Made by a program: the position numbers and the translations under genes | Source: Ypsolopha sequella | Taxonomy: Eukaryota > Arthropoda > Insecta > Lepidoptera > Ypsolophidae | DNA: 64,000 bases | Assembly: GCA_934047225.1 (NCBI GenBank) | Contig: CAKOHE010000111.1 | Span: 1 to 64,000, forward strand | Direction: 5' to 3' | Part shown: positions 53,759-63,847 of the stretch, piece after piece | Layout of the letters: every line of letters begins with the position of its first letter | Numbering within the stretch: the first letter of the stretch is position 1 | The notes under the pieces: generated by a model | Databases searched by the model: none | What the model was told of the DNA's origin: nothing | Seen by the model: only the letters and a program-made list of their open reading frames with translations

Positions 53759-55663
53759 ATGAAGGCGAATTGTAAAAATAAGCTACCCCAGGAGGGTACC
53801 GGCTTAGCCGGAGAATCCCTCCCCGAGCATAGCTCGGGCTGCCCCTCGTATTCTGGGGGGGGCAACAACCGCCAAAGTATTGAAGGAGACAGTGACAGTG
53901 GAGAGAGCGTTAAGTCGTTCCTCTCCATTTCGTCACAAATGTCAACAGCTTCTGAAACTTCGCGAAAGCGGAAGAAGACCTCACCGTTGAGTGAACGTGG
54001 ACGAAAAAAGAAGGTTTTGTCAACCGACGAGGTTGAGTTCCTTGTTCCCCGTGAAAGGGGGACCAGTGAAACCCGTGCCATGCGGACCTTACCAAGACCG
54101 GAGGACCTGGCAAGTTCCATGCAGGACTTGCAGACTGCAGAGTTGGCCAATCGCGTCACCGAGCAGCTGGATGAGGTTGAAAAGGTAGCCACGACATCTG
54201 GCAACCTAAAAGGAGGTTATGTTCGAAGCCTTCGAATTGCTGCTCGCACCTTGCGGGCAGCAACGTATGAACTGGAAAGGAGAACATTAGCCTCTGCTAA
54301 TGTGGAGAGGTTAGAGCGGGAGAACAAAGAACTACGTTCCCAACTCAGTGTCCTCACCACGCGCGTGGACGAGCTCTCCAAAGAGCAAAGGGAAGGCAAG
54401 GAGGCAAATGCCAGGAGTGTCACCTCCGTCACAAGCACGGAACGAGGACAAGATCGGCTCACTCTTGACCAGATCGGCTCACTTATTGAGGCTAAGTTGA
54501 GTCGTTTTAGATCGGAGTTGTTTCCTGATAGGGCGCTCAGGCCCCCATTAAAAGGTACAGCATCGGCTGTGACAGGAGCTGCTGTGGGTGCAGGCACTCC
54601 GAATCAGCCGAAGAAGAAGGGTGGCCGACCACTGAAGCCTAGTACGTCAGTGGCTTCCCTCAGTCAGCCAGCGCCAGCAAACGCCAGCCAGCCAGCGCTG
54701 CAGCCAGACCAGGCTCCTAGAGTTGAGAGCGAGTCCTGGGCGGCAGTGACTCGCAAGAAGGCTAAAGCTGGGACTGCGAAAAAGCAGGACGCACCCCCAA
54801 AAAAGCTGGCCAAGAAAGTGGTGAGACCGCCTCGAGCCCCAGCGTCCGCCGCCATCACTGTGACGGTACCGAAGGGGTCCTCCACCACTTACGCCGAGGT
54901 TATGGCCGCAGCAAAGGATCGCATCAAGCTGACTGAACTCGGTATTGAGACGGTCAAGCAAAAGCGTGCCATCACAGGAGGCCTGGTTTTGGAGATCTCT
55001 GGCCCAGAGTGCTCCTCAAAGGCTGACATCCTAGCCTGCAGAATGCGGGAAGTCCTATCCGAGAAGGACGTGCGCGTGTCCCGGCCGGTGAAGATGGGTG
55101 AAGTGCGCGTTAGAGGGCTGGACGATGCCGTTACCCCACAGGAGGTTACGGCTGCTGTGGCTGAGGCCGGAAACTGTCTCGAGGCGGACGTGAAGGTCGG
55201 AGAAATCCGCCGCACGGCCTCGACCCTCGGAACGGCGTGGGTGAGATGCCCAGCCACAGTGGTCCAAAGGATGGCTGCAACCAAGCATCTCCGTGTTGGA
55301 TGGGTGGCAGCAACTGTGGAGGTACTGGAGGCTAGGCCTCTACAATGCTTCCGCTGCCTTGAGTTGGGACACGTTCGCCTCAAGTGTCCCAATAAAGAGG
55401 ACAGAAGTGGACGGTGCTACGCCTGCGGGGAGCCAGGCCACCGGGCGAGACAGTGCACCGCGAAGGTGTTGAAGTGCCCACTGTGCTCGGATCTTGGCCG
55501 CCCAGCCAACCACAGGCTGGGATCAAAACTTTGTGCCCCAAAGAGTAGAAGGAGTAAGCAGGCTCCTTCTGCTTCTAGCCCAACAGCGGCTAGAGTAGAA
55601 GCGGCTCCTAGCACCCAGCCGCCACCAACGGAGGAAATGGACACGACACATTCACCGTCATAA
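53759..55663 (+). CDS. SART ORF1 protein (gag-like RNA-binding protein, 634 aa)
   Basis: Nucleic-acid-binding component of the retrotransposon particle. Visible in order: Ser-rich N-terminus; basic NLS-like RKRKK (69-73) and RGRKKK (80-85); LPRPEDLASSMQDL block (111-124); coiled coil about 180-212; AT-hook-like KKKGGRPLK (285-293); Lys/Pro/Ala linker (330-370); R1-clade gag core (TYAEVMAAAKDRIKLTELGI, 377-396, onward); and three zinc knuckles, C530-x2-C-x4-H-x4-C543, C553-x2-C-x4-H-x4-C566 and C573-x2-C...H585...C592. Known SART gag localises to the nucleus and telomeres. The frame depends on an eight-G run near 53,855; the two defective copies have nine and seven. The stop overlaps the ORF2 frame. 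Confidence 0.9.
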   Translation: MKANCKNKLPQEGTGLAGESLPEHSSGCPSYSGGGNNRQSIEGDSDSGESVKSFLSISSQMSTASETSRKRKKTSPLSERGRKKKVLSTDEVEFLVPRERGTSETRAMRTLPRPEDLASSMQDLQTAELANRVTEQLDEVEKVATTSGNLKGGYVRSLRIAARTLRAATYELERRTLASANVERLERENKELRSQLSVLTTRVDELSKEQREGKEANARSVTSVTSTERGQDRLTLDQIGSLIEAKLSRFRSELFPDRALRPPLKGTASAVTGAAVGAGTPNQPKKKGGRPLKPSTSVASLSQPAPANASQPALQPDQAPRVESESWAAVTRKKAKAGTAKKQDAPPKKLAKKVVRPPRAPASAAITVTVPKGSSTTYAEVMAAAKDRIKLTELGIETVKQKRAITGGLVLEISGPECSSKADILACRMREVLSEKDVRVSRPVKMGEVRVRGLDDAVTPQEVTAAVAEAGNCLEADVKVGEIRRTASTLGTAWVRCPATVVQRMAATKHLRVGWVAATVEVLEARPLQCFRCLELGHVRLKCPNKEDRSGRCYACGEPGHRARQCTAKVLKCPLCSDLGRPANHRLGSKLCAPKSRRSKQAPSASSPTAARVEAAPSTQPPPTEEMDTTHSPS

Positions 55664-58600
55664 ATTTCCTTCAGTGCAATCTGAACCACTGCCGTGGTGC
55701 GCAGGACCTGCTACTGCAAACCATTGCGGAGGGTTCGATTGCTCTGGCGGTAATTTCGGAGCCCTACAGGGTTCCAAAAGACCCCCACTGGATGTGTGAC
55801 GGAGCCGCCTTGGTCGCCGTGTACTGGAGAGGCAAGGATGGAGACCCTCCCTGCAGAATCCTGGCCAGAGGCCAAGGTTTCGTTGCGGTCGAGTGGGGCC
55901 AGATGGTGGTGGTTGGGTGTTATGTCTCTCCCAATATCTCCCTCGCGGACTACGAGATATTTCTGGACGGGTTGGCGGTATGCATTCGCAGATATCTCAC
56001 CCGTCCGATGCTTGTCCTGGGGGACTTCAACGCTCATTCTAGAGTGTGGGGGAACCCCTGGGATGACGCTAAGGGAGAGACGATACTGGAGTGGGCGGCG
56101 GGTCTCGACATCCGCCTACTTAACCAGGGGGCGGTGCCAACCTGCGTGCGCTGGCAGGGGGAGTCGATCGTTGACTTGTCGTGGGCGACTTCCACTGCAG
56201 AGAGCATGGTGTCGGGATGGAGAGTTGCGGAAGAGATGGTCACCCTCTCTGACCATCGCCACATCTTTTTTGAGGTGGCAGTCCGATCTCTCGGTCCTTG
56301 TCTCAGGAGTCGCAGCCCTCCGAGGAGGTGGTCCCTGAGGCAAATGGACCGAGATAAGCTCAAAGCTGCTGCTGCCGTGGCAGCCTGGCCGGAGACTCCT
56401 GGTGATGAAGTTGACCTCAATCCTGAAGTTGAGGTGGCATGGTTTCGGGAATCCATGTCAATGGTTTGCGATGCTGCAATGCCCCGAGCCAAGCCAGTGG
56501 AGAAGAGGTCGATGTACTGGTGGTCGGAAGAGATTGCAGAAATGCGTGCGATCTGCTTGCGGTGCCGACGCCAGTACCTCAGAACCAGGAGAAGGCGACT
56601 TGCCACGGCAGAAGAAAGGGCGGTGACCTATGAGGAGTATCGGATTGCCACAAAGCACCTCCAGATTGCCATCACTGAGGCTAAGGCCCGGTCTTGGGCT
56701 GAACTTCTACGGGACCTGGACAAGGACCCATGGGGTCGACCATATAAGATGGTCATGGGGAAGCTGCGGCCCTGGGTTCCACCTTTGACGGAAACCCTTG
56801 AACCGAATCTGGTGGACACAGTGGTCAACACTCTCTTCCCCAGAACCCAGGATGACCCTGTGCCCTTGACCCCCGTAGAACTGCCAATCTGGTCCGACGA
56901 TCTGGAGGTATCAAAACCAGAGCTGACCTGCGCCGTCAAACGCCTAGCAGCGCGCAACACCGCCCCTGGCCCAGACGGTATCCCGGGTCGGGCATGGGTG
57001 CTCGCCATGGTGGAGCTGGGAGACAGGCTAAGGCGGTTGTTTACAAGCTGTCTCCGCATTGGCCAGTTCCCACGCACCTGGAAGGAGGCCAGGCTGGTGC
57101 TTCTGGTGAAGGAGGGCAGAGATCCGGACTCTCCATCCGGTTACCGACCCATATGCCTCTTAGATGAAGTGGGCAAACTATTCGAAAGAATAATTGCCCA
57201 CCGTCTAAACTCACATCTTGTGAGAGTGGGCCCCGACCTGTCTGACAGCCAGTTCGGCTTTCGACAGGGTCGATCAACATTGGACGCAATTCTCCGTGTT
57301 CGACACATGTCGAACCGGGTGGTCTCCCAGGGCGGGGTAGTGTTGGCGATCAGTTTAGACATAGTGAACGCTTTCAACTCCCTACCCTGGAGTGCGATCA
57401 GAAGGGCGTTGATTGATCACGACGTCCCTTCTTATCTGCAACGGATCGTAGGGGCCTACCTGAGCAGCAGGACAATTAAATATACGGGTCGAGACGGCTC
57501 AGTACACAGCAGGGAGGTGAACTGCGGCGTTCCCCAGGGGTCAGTGCTGGGTCCCTTGCTGTGGAACATAGCATATGACGCGGTGCTATGCGTCGGTCTC
57601 CCCGAGGGTGTCACAGTCGTCTGTTACGCAGATGACACTCTCGTTCTGATCGAGGGTGACACCTTCGAGAATACCGTCCGAAGCGCCGAACTTGGTGTGG
57701 CCTGCATCGTGGACAAAATCCACGAGCTTGGGCTACGAGTGGCACCCCAGAAGACCGAGGCTATATGGTTCCACAAGCTTCCTCGAAGCCAGGAACCTCC
57801 CAGCCTTTCGGTATGTGTCGGCTCGACTCAGGTCCAGATTGGAAGGTACATGAAGTACCTTGGCCTCATCCTCGACAGCCGTTGGGGGTTTGAGGAGCAC
57901 TTCAGCCGTCAGGTCCTTCGGATTCAGAAGGTAGCCGGTGTACTTCACCGACTGCTGCCTAATCTCGGGGGGCCCAGGGAGGAAGTTCGCCGTCTGTACG
58001 CGATGGTAGTGCGGTCTATTGCTCTCAACGGAGCTCCCGTATGGTCCGCAAGACTGGGAATCAGGCGTTGCAGAACTATGTTCTATAGTGTGCAGCGCAA
58101 GATGGCAATGCGGATCGCCCGCGGATATCGCACGATATCGTTCCAGGCGGCGACGCTCCTCGCGCGTTTTCCACCGCTTGATATCCTGGCCAATATGGAT
58201 GAGAGGGTATTTGCCTCAAGTCGTGGCATCGACTGTGGTGGTGAAAATGCGCCCCAAGAGCCGCTGGAGAGGGTGAAGCAGCGGGAACACCGCGCCGCGC
58301 TGGAGTCATGGCACGATAGGCTACATGAGCCGCAAAGTGCCAGACAGCGCGTAGTTGGTGCAATACTGCCCAATTTCTGGACGTGGATGATGCGAGGCTT
58401 CGGACGAGTCACGTACCGGATGACGCAAGTGCTCACAGGGCATGGCTGCTTCGGTGAGTATCTGTGTCGAATCGGACGTGAAGAGACGGCCCAGTGTCAC
58501 CATTGTGATGGTGATCTGGACTCGGCGCAGCACACGCTCGAAGAGTGCCCTGCCTGGGACTCCGAGCGGCAGGACCTGGTAAGTCAGGTTGGGCAGGACC

Positions 58601-58785
58601 TCTCTCCACCGGCGTTAGTCAATTCTATGCTGACAGGGGAGAGCTCATGGGAAGCCGTTACCAGGTTCTGCGAGAGCGTAATGGTGCGGAAAGAGGAGGC
58701 TGAGCGGGAGAGGGAGAGGGCCAATCCCGCTCGAAGGAGGAGGCACCGAGGAGGAAGAGGTGACCACCTCCATACCGCCCAGTAG
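55660..58785 (+). CDS. SART ORF2 protein (endonuclease, reverse transcriptase, zinc finger)
   Basis: The frame opens after a TAG at 55,609-55,611 and overlaps the end of ORF1. No ATG occurs before 55,792, yet 55,681-55,791 clearly encodes the endonuclease start (LNHCRGAQDLLLQ ... VISEPYRVP), so translation must begin upstream. At the stop, AUAA overlaps an AUA codon (55,660) with the UAA. Numbered from the 55,792 Met: APE-type endonuclease with GDFNAH (77-82) and SDH (153-155); RT with palm A SLDIVNAFN (521-529), GVPQGSVLGPLL (579-590), catalytic YADD (612-615); and CCHC C902-x2-C905...H914...C919. No RNase H is seen. It cuts TTAGG/CCTAA DNA and primes reverse transcription (family knowledge). 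Confidence 0.9.
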   Translation: MNFLQCNLNHCRGAQDLLLQTIAEGSIALAVISEPYRVPKDPHWMCDGAALVAVYWRGKDGDPPCRILARGQGFVAVEWGQMVVVGCYVSPNISLADYEIFLDGLAVCIRRYLTRPMLVLGDFNAHSRVWGNPWDDAKGETILEWAAGLDIRLLNQGAVPTCVRWQGESIVDLSWATSTAESMVSGWRVAEEMVTLSDHRHIFFEVAVRSLGPCLRSRSPPRRWSLRQMDRDKLKAAAAVAAWPETPGDEVDLNPEVEVAWFRESMSMVCDAAMPRAKPVEKRSMYWWSEEIAEMRAICLRCRRQYLRTRRRRLATAEERAVTYEEYRIATKHLQIAITEAKARSWAELLRDLDKDPWGRPYKMVMGKLRPWVPPLTETLEPNLVDTVVNTLFPRTQDDPVPLTPVELPIWSDDLEVSKPELTCAVKRLAARNTAPGPDGIPGRAWVLAMVELGDRLRRLFTSCLRIGQFPRTWKEARLVLLVKEGRDPDSPSGYRPICLLDEVGKLFERIIAHRLNSHLVRVGPDLSDSQFGFRQGRSTLDAILRVRHMSNRVVSQGGVVLAISLDIVNAFNSLPWSAIRRALIDHDVPSYLQRIVGAYLSSRTIKYTGRDGSVHSREVNCGVPQGSVLGPLLWNIAYDAVLCVGLPEGVTVVCYADDTLVLIEGDTFENTVRSAELGVACIVDKIHELGLRVAPQKTEAIWFHKLPRSQEPPSLSVCVGSTQVQIGRYMKYLGLILDSRWGFEEHFSRQVLRIQKVAGVLHRLLPNLGGPREEVRRLYAMVVRSIALNGAPVWSARLGIRRCRTMFYSVQRKMAMRIARGYRTISFQAATLLARFPPLDILANMDERVFASSRGIDCGGENAPQEPLERVKQREHRAALESWHDRLHEPQSARQRVVGAILPNFWTWMMRGFGRVTYRMTQVLTGHGCFGEYLCRIGREETAQCHHCDGDLDSAQHTLEECPAWDSERQDLVSQVGQDLSPPALVNSMLTGESSWEAVTRFCESVMVRKEEAERERERANPARRRRHRGGRGDHLHTAQ

Positions 58786-59181
58786 TTCGGGCATAGAATA
58801 AGACTACGGTATCCCCTGCCTGTCGTAAAAGGCGACTAAAAGGGGCTCCCGAGCTGCGGATGCGTGGGGTGGGGGCCCTTCGTATCTACTAAACAGCTCC
58901 GGGAGGATGGCAGCACGATGTGGTCTCGTGCTGCCTTGGCACCGAGAGGGTGCAAGGGGAAGCAATACTCAGCTTCCCCAGGGAGGGCCGCAGACGCGGC
59001 GTTGCGCCAGAGGGGCACCGGTGCGTTCCACAGGAGATCCCGGAGCCCTTTGATTGGCGTGGAGGAAGGCCACCATGGGGTTTTAGCCGGTAAGAGTCCG
59101 GCATAACCTCTCCCGCTCCCCCAAGCCGGAAGGTATCCATGAAGGATTTCCCCATGTAAAAAAAAAAAAAAAAAAAAAAAA

Positions 59182-62100
59182 GGTTAGGTTAGGTTAGGTT
59201 GCGGTGCGTTCCACAGGAGATCCCGGAGCCCCTTGATTGGCGTGGAGGAAGGCCACCATGGGGTTTTAGCCGGTAAGAGTCCGGCATAACCTCTCCTGCT
59301 CCCCCAAGCCGGAAGGTATCCATGAAGGATTTCCCCATGTAAAAAAAAAGGTTAGGTTAGGTAAGGTAAGTTTTTTTTTTTTTTTTGTAGGATCTGTTTT
59401 ATTCAGCTGCTTTTAATTTGGCAGTCATCATTTGTATCTGACATTTAGGTAAGGTTAGGTTAGGTTAGGTTTTTTTTTTTTTTTTTTTTTTATTAATAAA
59501 ACGCAAGTGCTATGGACATTGATAGCCATATCTTTTTTTGTCATGTTTAATTTGTTAATTTGTTCGTTACTTCTCCTTTTCGCTCCTTACATAAAATATA
59601 TAAGTTTTAGGTGATATAAATTTTTTTTGTGAATTAAGTTGTTACAATTGAGATTAAATTGACCCTTACTTATAACTTGTTACAAATATAAATAAATCTA
59701 TGATATTTTTTTTAAATATATATATATATTTTTTTATTATTTGGTTAGGTTAGGTAAGGTTAGGTTAGGTTATCCCCTGCCTGTCGTAAAAGGCGCTTAA
59801 AAGGGGCTCCTGAGCTGCGGATACGTGGGGTGGGGGCCCTTCGTATCTACTAAACAGCTCCGGGAGGATGGCAGCACGATGTGGTCTCGTGCTGCCTTGG
59901 CACCGAGAGGGTGCAAGGGGAAGCAATACTCAGCTTCCCCAGGGAGGGCCGCAGACGCGGCGTTGCGCCAGAGGGGCACCGGTGCGTTCCATAGGAGATC
60001 CCGGAGCCCCTTGATTGGCGTGGAGGAAGGCCACCATGGGGTTTTAGCCAGTAAGAGTCTGGCATAACCTCTCCCGCTCTCCCAAGCCGGAAGGTATCCC
60101 TGAAGGATTTCCCCATGTAAAAAAAAAATAAAAAAATGTTAGGTTAGGTCAGATTAGGTTAGGTTAGGTTAGGTTGTTAGGCTAGGTTAGGTTTTTTTTT
60201 AAGGATCTGTAGAATTCAGCTGCTTTTAATTTTGCAGTCGTCATTTGTATCTGACATTTAGGTTAGGTTTGGTTAGGTTAGGTTAGGTTAGGTTGCGGTG
60301 CGTTCCACAGGAGATCCCGGAGCCCCTTGATTGGCGTGGAGGAAGGCCACCATGGGGTTTTAGCCGGTAAGAGTCCGGCATAACCTCTCCCGCTCTCCCA
60401 AGCCGGAAGGTATCCCTGAAGGATTTCCCCATGTAAAAAAAAAATAAAAAAATGTTAGGTTAGGTCAGGTTAGGTTTTTTTTTTTAAATAAAACGCAAGT
60501 GCTATGGACATTGATCGCCATACCTTTTTTAGTTATGTTTAATTTGTTTAATTTGTTCTTTACTTCTCCTTTTCGCTCCTTACATAAAATATATAACTTT
60601 TTAGGTGATATAAAATTTTTTTTGTGAATTTAGTTGTTACAATTGAGATTAAATTGACACTTACTTATAACTTGTTACAAATATAAATAAATCTATGATT
60701 TTTTTTAAATATATATATATATATATATTTTTTTTTATTATTTGGTTAGGTTAGGTAAGGTTAGGTTATCCCCTGCCTGTCGTAAAAGGCGACTAAAAGT
60801 GGCTCCCGAGCTGCGGATACGTGGGGTGGGGGCCCTTCGTATCTACTAAACAGCTCCGGGAGGATGGCAGCACGATGTGGTCTCGTGCTGCCTTGGCACC
60901 GAGAGGGTGCAAGGGGAAGCAATACTCAGCTTCCCCAGGGAGGGCCGCAGACGCGGCGTTATGCCAGAGGGGCACCGGTGCGTTCCATAGGAGATCCCGG
61001 AGCCCCTTGATTGGCGTGGAGGAAGGCCACCATGGGGTTTTAGCCGGTAAGAGTCCGGCATAACCTCTCCCGCTCCCCCAAGCCGGAAGGTATCCCTGAA
61101 GGATTTCCCCATGTAAAAAAAAAAAAAAAAATGTTAGGTTAGGTCAGGTTAGGTTAGGTTAGGTTTTTTTTTTTTTTTTTTTAGGATCTGTAGTATTCAG
61201 CTGCTTTTAATTTTGCTGTCATCATTTGTGTCTGACATTTAGGTTAGGTTAGGTTCGGTTGCGGTGCGTTCCACAGGAGATCCCGGAGCCCCTTGATTGG
61301 CGTGGAGGAAGGCCACCATGGGGTTTTAGCCGGTAAGAGTCCGGCATAACCCTTTCCGCTTTCCCAAGCCGGAAGGTATCCCTGAAGGATTTCCCCATGT
61401 AAAAAAAAAAAAAAAATGTTAGGTTAGGTCAGGTTAGGTTAGGTTAGGTTAGGTTTTTTTTTTTTTTTTTTTTAGGATCTGTAGTATTCAGCTGCTTTTA
61501 ATTTTATAGTCATCATTTGTATCTGACATTTAGGTTAGGTTAGGTTAGGTTAGGTTGCGGTGCGTTCCACAGGAGATCCCGGAGCCCCTTGATTGGCGTG
61601 GAGGAAGGCCACCATGGGGTTTTAGCCGGTAAGAGTCCGGCATAACCTCTCCCGCTCCCCCAAGCCGGAAGGTATCCATGAAGGATTTCCCCATGTAAAA
61701 AAAAAGGTTAGGTTAGGTTAGGTTAGGTTTTTTTTTTTTTTTGTAGGATCTGTTTTATTCAGCTGCTTTTAATTTGGCAGTCATCATTTGTATCTGACAT
61801 TAAGTTTAGGTTAGGTTAGGTAAGGTTTTTTTTTTTTTTTTTCTTTTATTAATAAAACGCAAGTGCTATGGACATAGATAGCCTTATTTTTTTTTGTCAT
61901 GTTTAATTTTTTAATTTGTTCGTTACTTCTCCTTTTCGCTCCTTACATAAAATATATAAGTTTTAGGTGATATAAATTTTTTTTGTGAATTAAGTTGTTA
62001 CAATTGAGATTAAATTAACCCTTACTTATAAGTTGTTACAAATATAAATAAATCTATGATATTTTTTTTAATATACCTATATATATATATATATTTTTTT

Positions 62101-63847
62101 TTATTATTTGGTTAGGTTAGGTAAGGTTAGGTTAGGTTATCCCCTGCCTGTCGTAAAAGGCGACTAAAAGTGGCTCCCGAGCTGCGGATACGTGGGGTGG
62201 GGGCCCTTCGTATCTACTAAACAGCTCCGGGAGGGTGGCAGCACGATGTGGTCTCGTGCTGCCTTGGCACCGAGAGGGTGCAAGGGGAAGCAATACTCAG
62301 CTTCCCCAGGGAGGGCCGCAGACGCGGCGTTGCGCCAGAGGGGCACCGGTGCGTTCCATAGGAGATCCCGGAGTCCCTTGATTGGCGTGGAGGAAGGCCA
62401 CCATGGGGTTTTAGCCGGTAAGAGTCCGGCATAACCTCTCCCGCTCCCCCAAGCTGGAAGGTATCCCTGAAGGATTTCCCCATGTAAAAAAAAAAATGTT
62501 AGGTTAGGTCAGGTTAGGTTAGGTTAGGTTAGGTTTTTTTTTTTTTTTTTTTTTTTAGGATCTGTAGTATTCAGCTGCTTTTAATTTTGCAGTCATCATT
62601 TGTATCTGACATTTAGGTTAGGTTAGGTTCGGTTGCGGTGCGTTCCACAGGAGATCCCGGAGCCCCTTGATTGGCGTGGAGGAAGGCCACCATGGGGTTT
62701 TAGCCGGTAAGAGTCCGGCATAACCTCTCCCGCTCCCCCAAGCCGGAAGGTATCCATGACGGATTTCCCCATGTAAAAAAAAAGGTAAGGTTAGGTTAGG
62801 TTAGGTTTTTTTTTTTTTTTTTTTGTAGGATCTGTTTTATTCAGCTGCTTTTAATTTGGCAGTCATCATTTGTATCTGACATTAAGGTTAGGTTAGGTTA
62901 GGTTAGGTTTTTTTTTTTTTTTTTTTCTTTTATTAATAAAACGCAAGTGCTATGGACATTGATAGCCATATCTTTTTTTGTCATGTTTAATTTGTTCATT
63001 ACTTCTCCTTTTCGCTCCTTACATAAAATATATAAGTTTTAGGTGATATAAATTTTTTTTGTGAATTAAGTTGTTACAATTGAGATTAAATTGACCCTTA
63101 CTTATAACTTGTTACAAATATAAATAAATCTATGATATTTTTTTTTAATATATATATATATATTTTTATAGGTAAGGTTAGGTTAGGTTATCCCCTGCCT
63201 GTCGTAAAAGGCGACTAAAAGGGGCTCCCGAGCTGCGGATACGTGGAGTGGGGGCCCTTCGTATCTACTAAACAGCTCCGGGAGGATGGCAGCACGATGT
63301 GGTCTCGTGCTGCCTTGGCACCGAGAGGGTGCAAGGGGAAGCAATACTCAGCTTCCCCAGGGAGGGCCGCAGACGCGGCGTTGCGCCAGAGGGGCACCGG
63401 TGCGTTCCATAGGAGATCCCGGAGCCCCTTGATTGGCGTGGAGGAAGGCCACCATGGGGTTTTAGCCGGTAAGAGTCCGGCATAACCTCTCCCGCTCCCC
63501 CAAGCCGGAAGGTATCCCTGAAGGATTTCCCCATGTAAAAAAAAAAAAAAAAAGTTAGGTCAGGTTAGGTTAGGTTAGGTTAGGTTGCGGTGCGTTCCAC
63601 AGGAGATCCCGGAGCCCCTTGATTGGCGTGGAGGAAGGCCACCATGGGGTTTTAGCTGGTAAGAGTCCGGCATAACCTCTCCCGCTCCCTCAAGCCGGAA
63701 GGTATCCATGAAGGATTTCCCCATGTAAAAAAAAAAAAAAAAAAAAAAAGGTTAGTTTAAGTTAGGTTAGGTTTTTTTTTTTTTGTAGGATCTGTTTTAT
63801 TCAGCTGCTGTTAATTTGGCAGTCATCATTTGTATCTGACATTTAGG
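59182..63847. repeat. Telomeric array block with 8 T, 4 H, 4 S-long and 6 S-short copies
   Basis: T: 59,371-59,447; 60,192-60,259; 61,165-61,239; 61,455-61,531; 61,728-61,801; 62,534-62,609; 62,806-62,883; 63,771-63,842. H: 59,470-59,744; 60,475-60,745; 61,826-62,110; 62,908-63,170. S-long: 59,772-60,136; 60,768-61,131; 62,139-62,497; 63,190-63,553. S-short: 59,201-59,349; 60,295-60,452; 61,261-61,416; 61,557-61,705; 62,634-62,783; 63,587-63,749. From 59,201 to about 61,300 the block repeats 50,124-52,230 at a constant 9,077-bp offset, including private variants such as GGCGCTTAAAAGG. Confidence 0.85.

Larger units (their letters stand above)
53335..59181 (+). mobile_element. Full-length SART-like telomeric non-LTR retrotransposon
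   Basis: About 5.85 kb. The 5' end CCCGTGGGAG follows GGTTAGGTT. Layout: 5' UTR of 424 bp, ORF1 (53,759-55,663), overlapping ORF2 (to 58,785), a 3' UTR of about 370 bp with GCCTGTCGTAAAAGGCGACT (a hairpin-like motif widespread in insect LINE 3' UTRs), and poly(A) of about 24 running into GGTTAGG. The R1-clade structure and telomeric target identify the SART group. Both ORFs are open, so it may be mobile or a recent source copy. Confidence 0.92.

Noticed and set aside
33193..63534. Recurrent 60-, 80- and 88-codon ORFs on both strands in every S-long copy
   Set aside because: They lie in the SART 3' UTR after the ORF2 stop. Their similarity follows from recent duplication of the DNA, they overlap each other on opposite strands, and no domain is visible.
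33541..63847. Regular alternation of short repeats resembling a CRISPR array
   Set aside because: Units are 65-370 bp retrotransposon ends with poly(A)/poly(T) separated by TTAGG. There are no short palindromic repeats with unique spacers, and the host is an insect.
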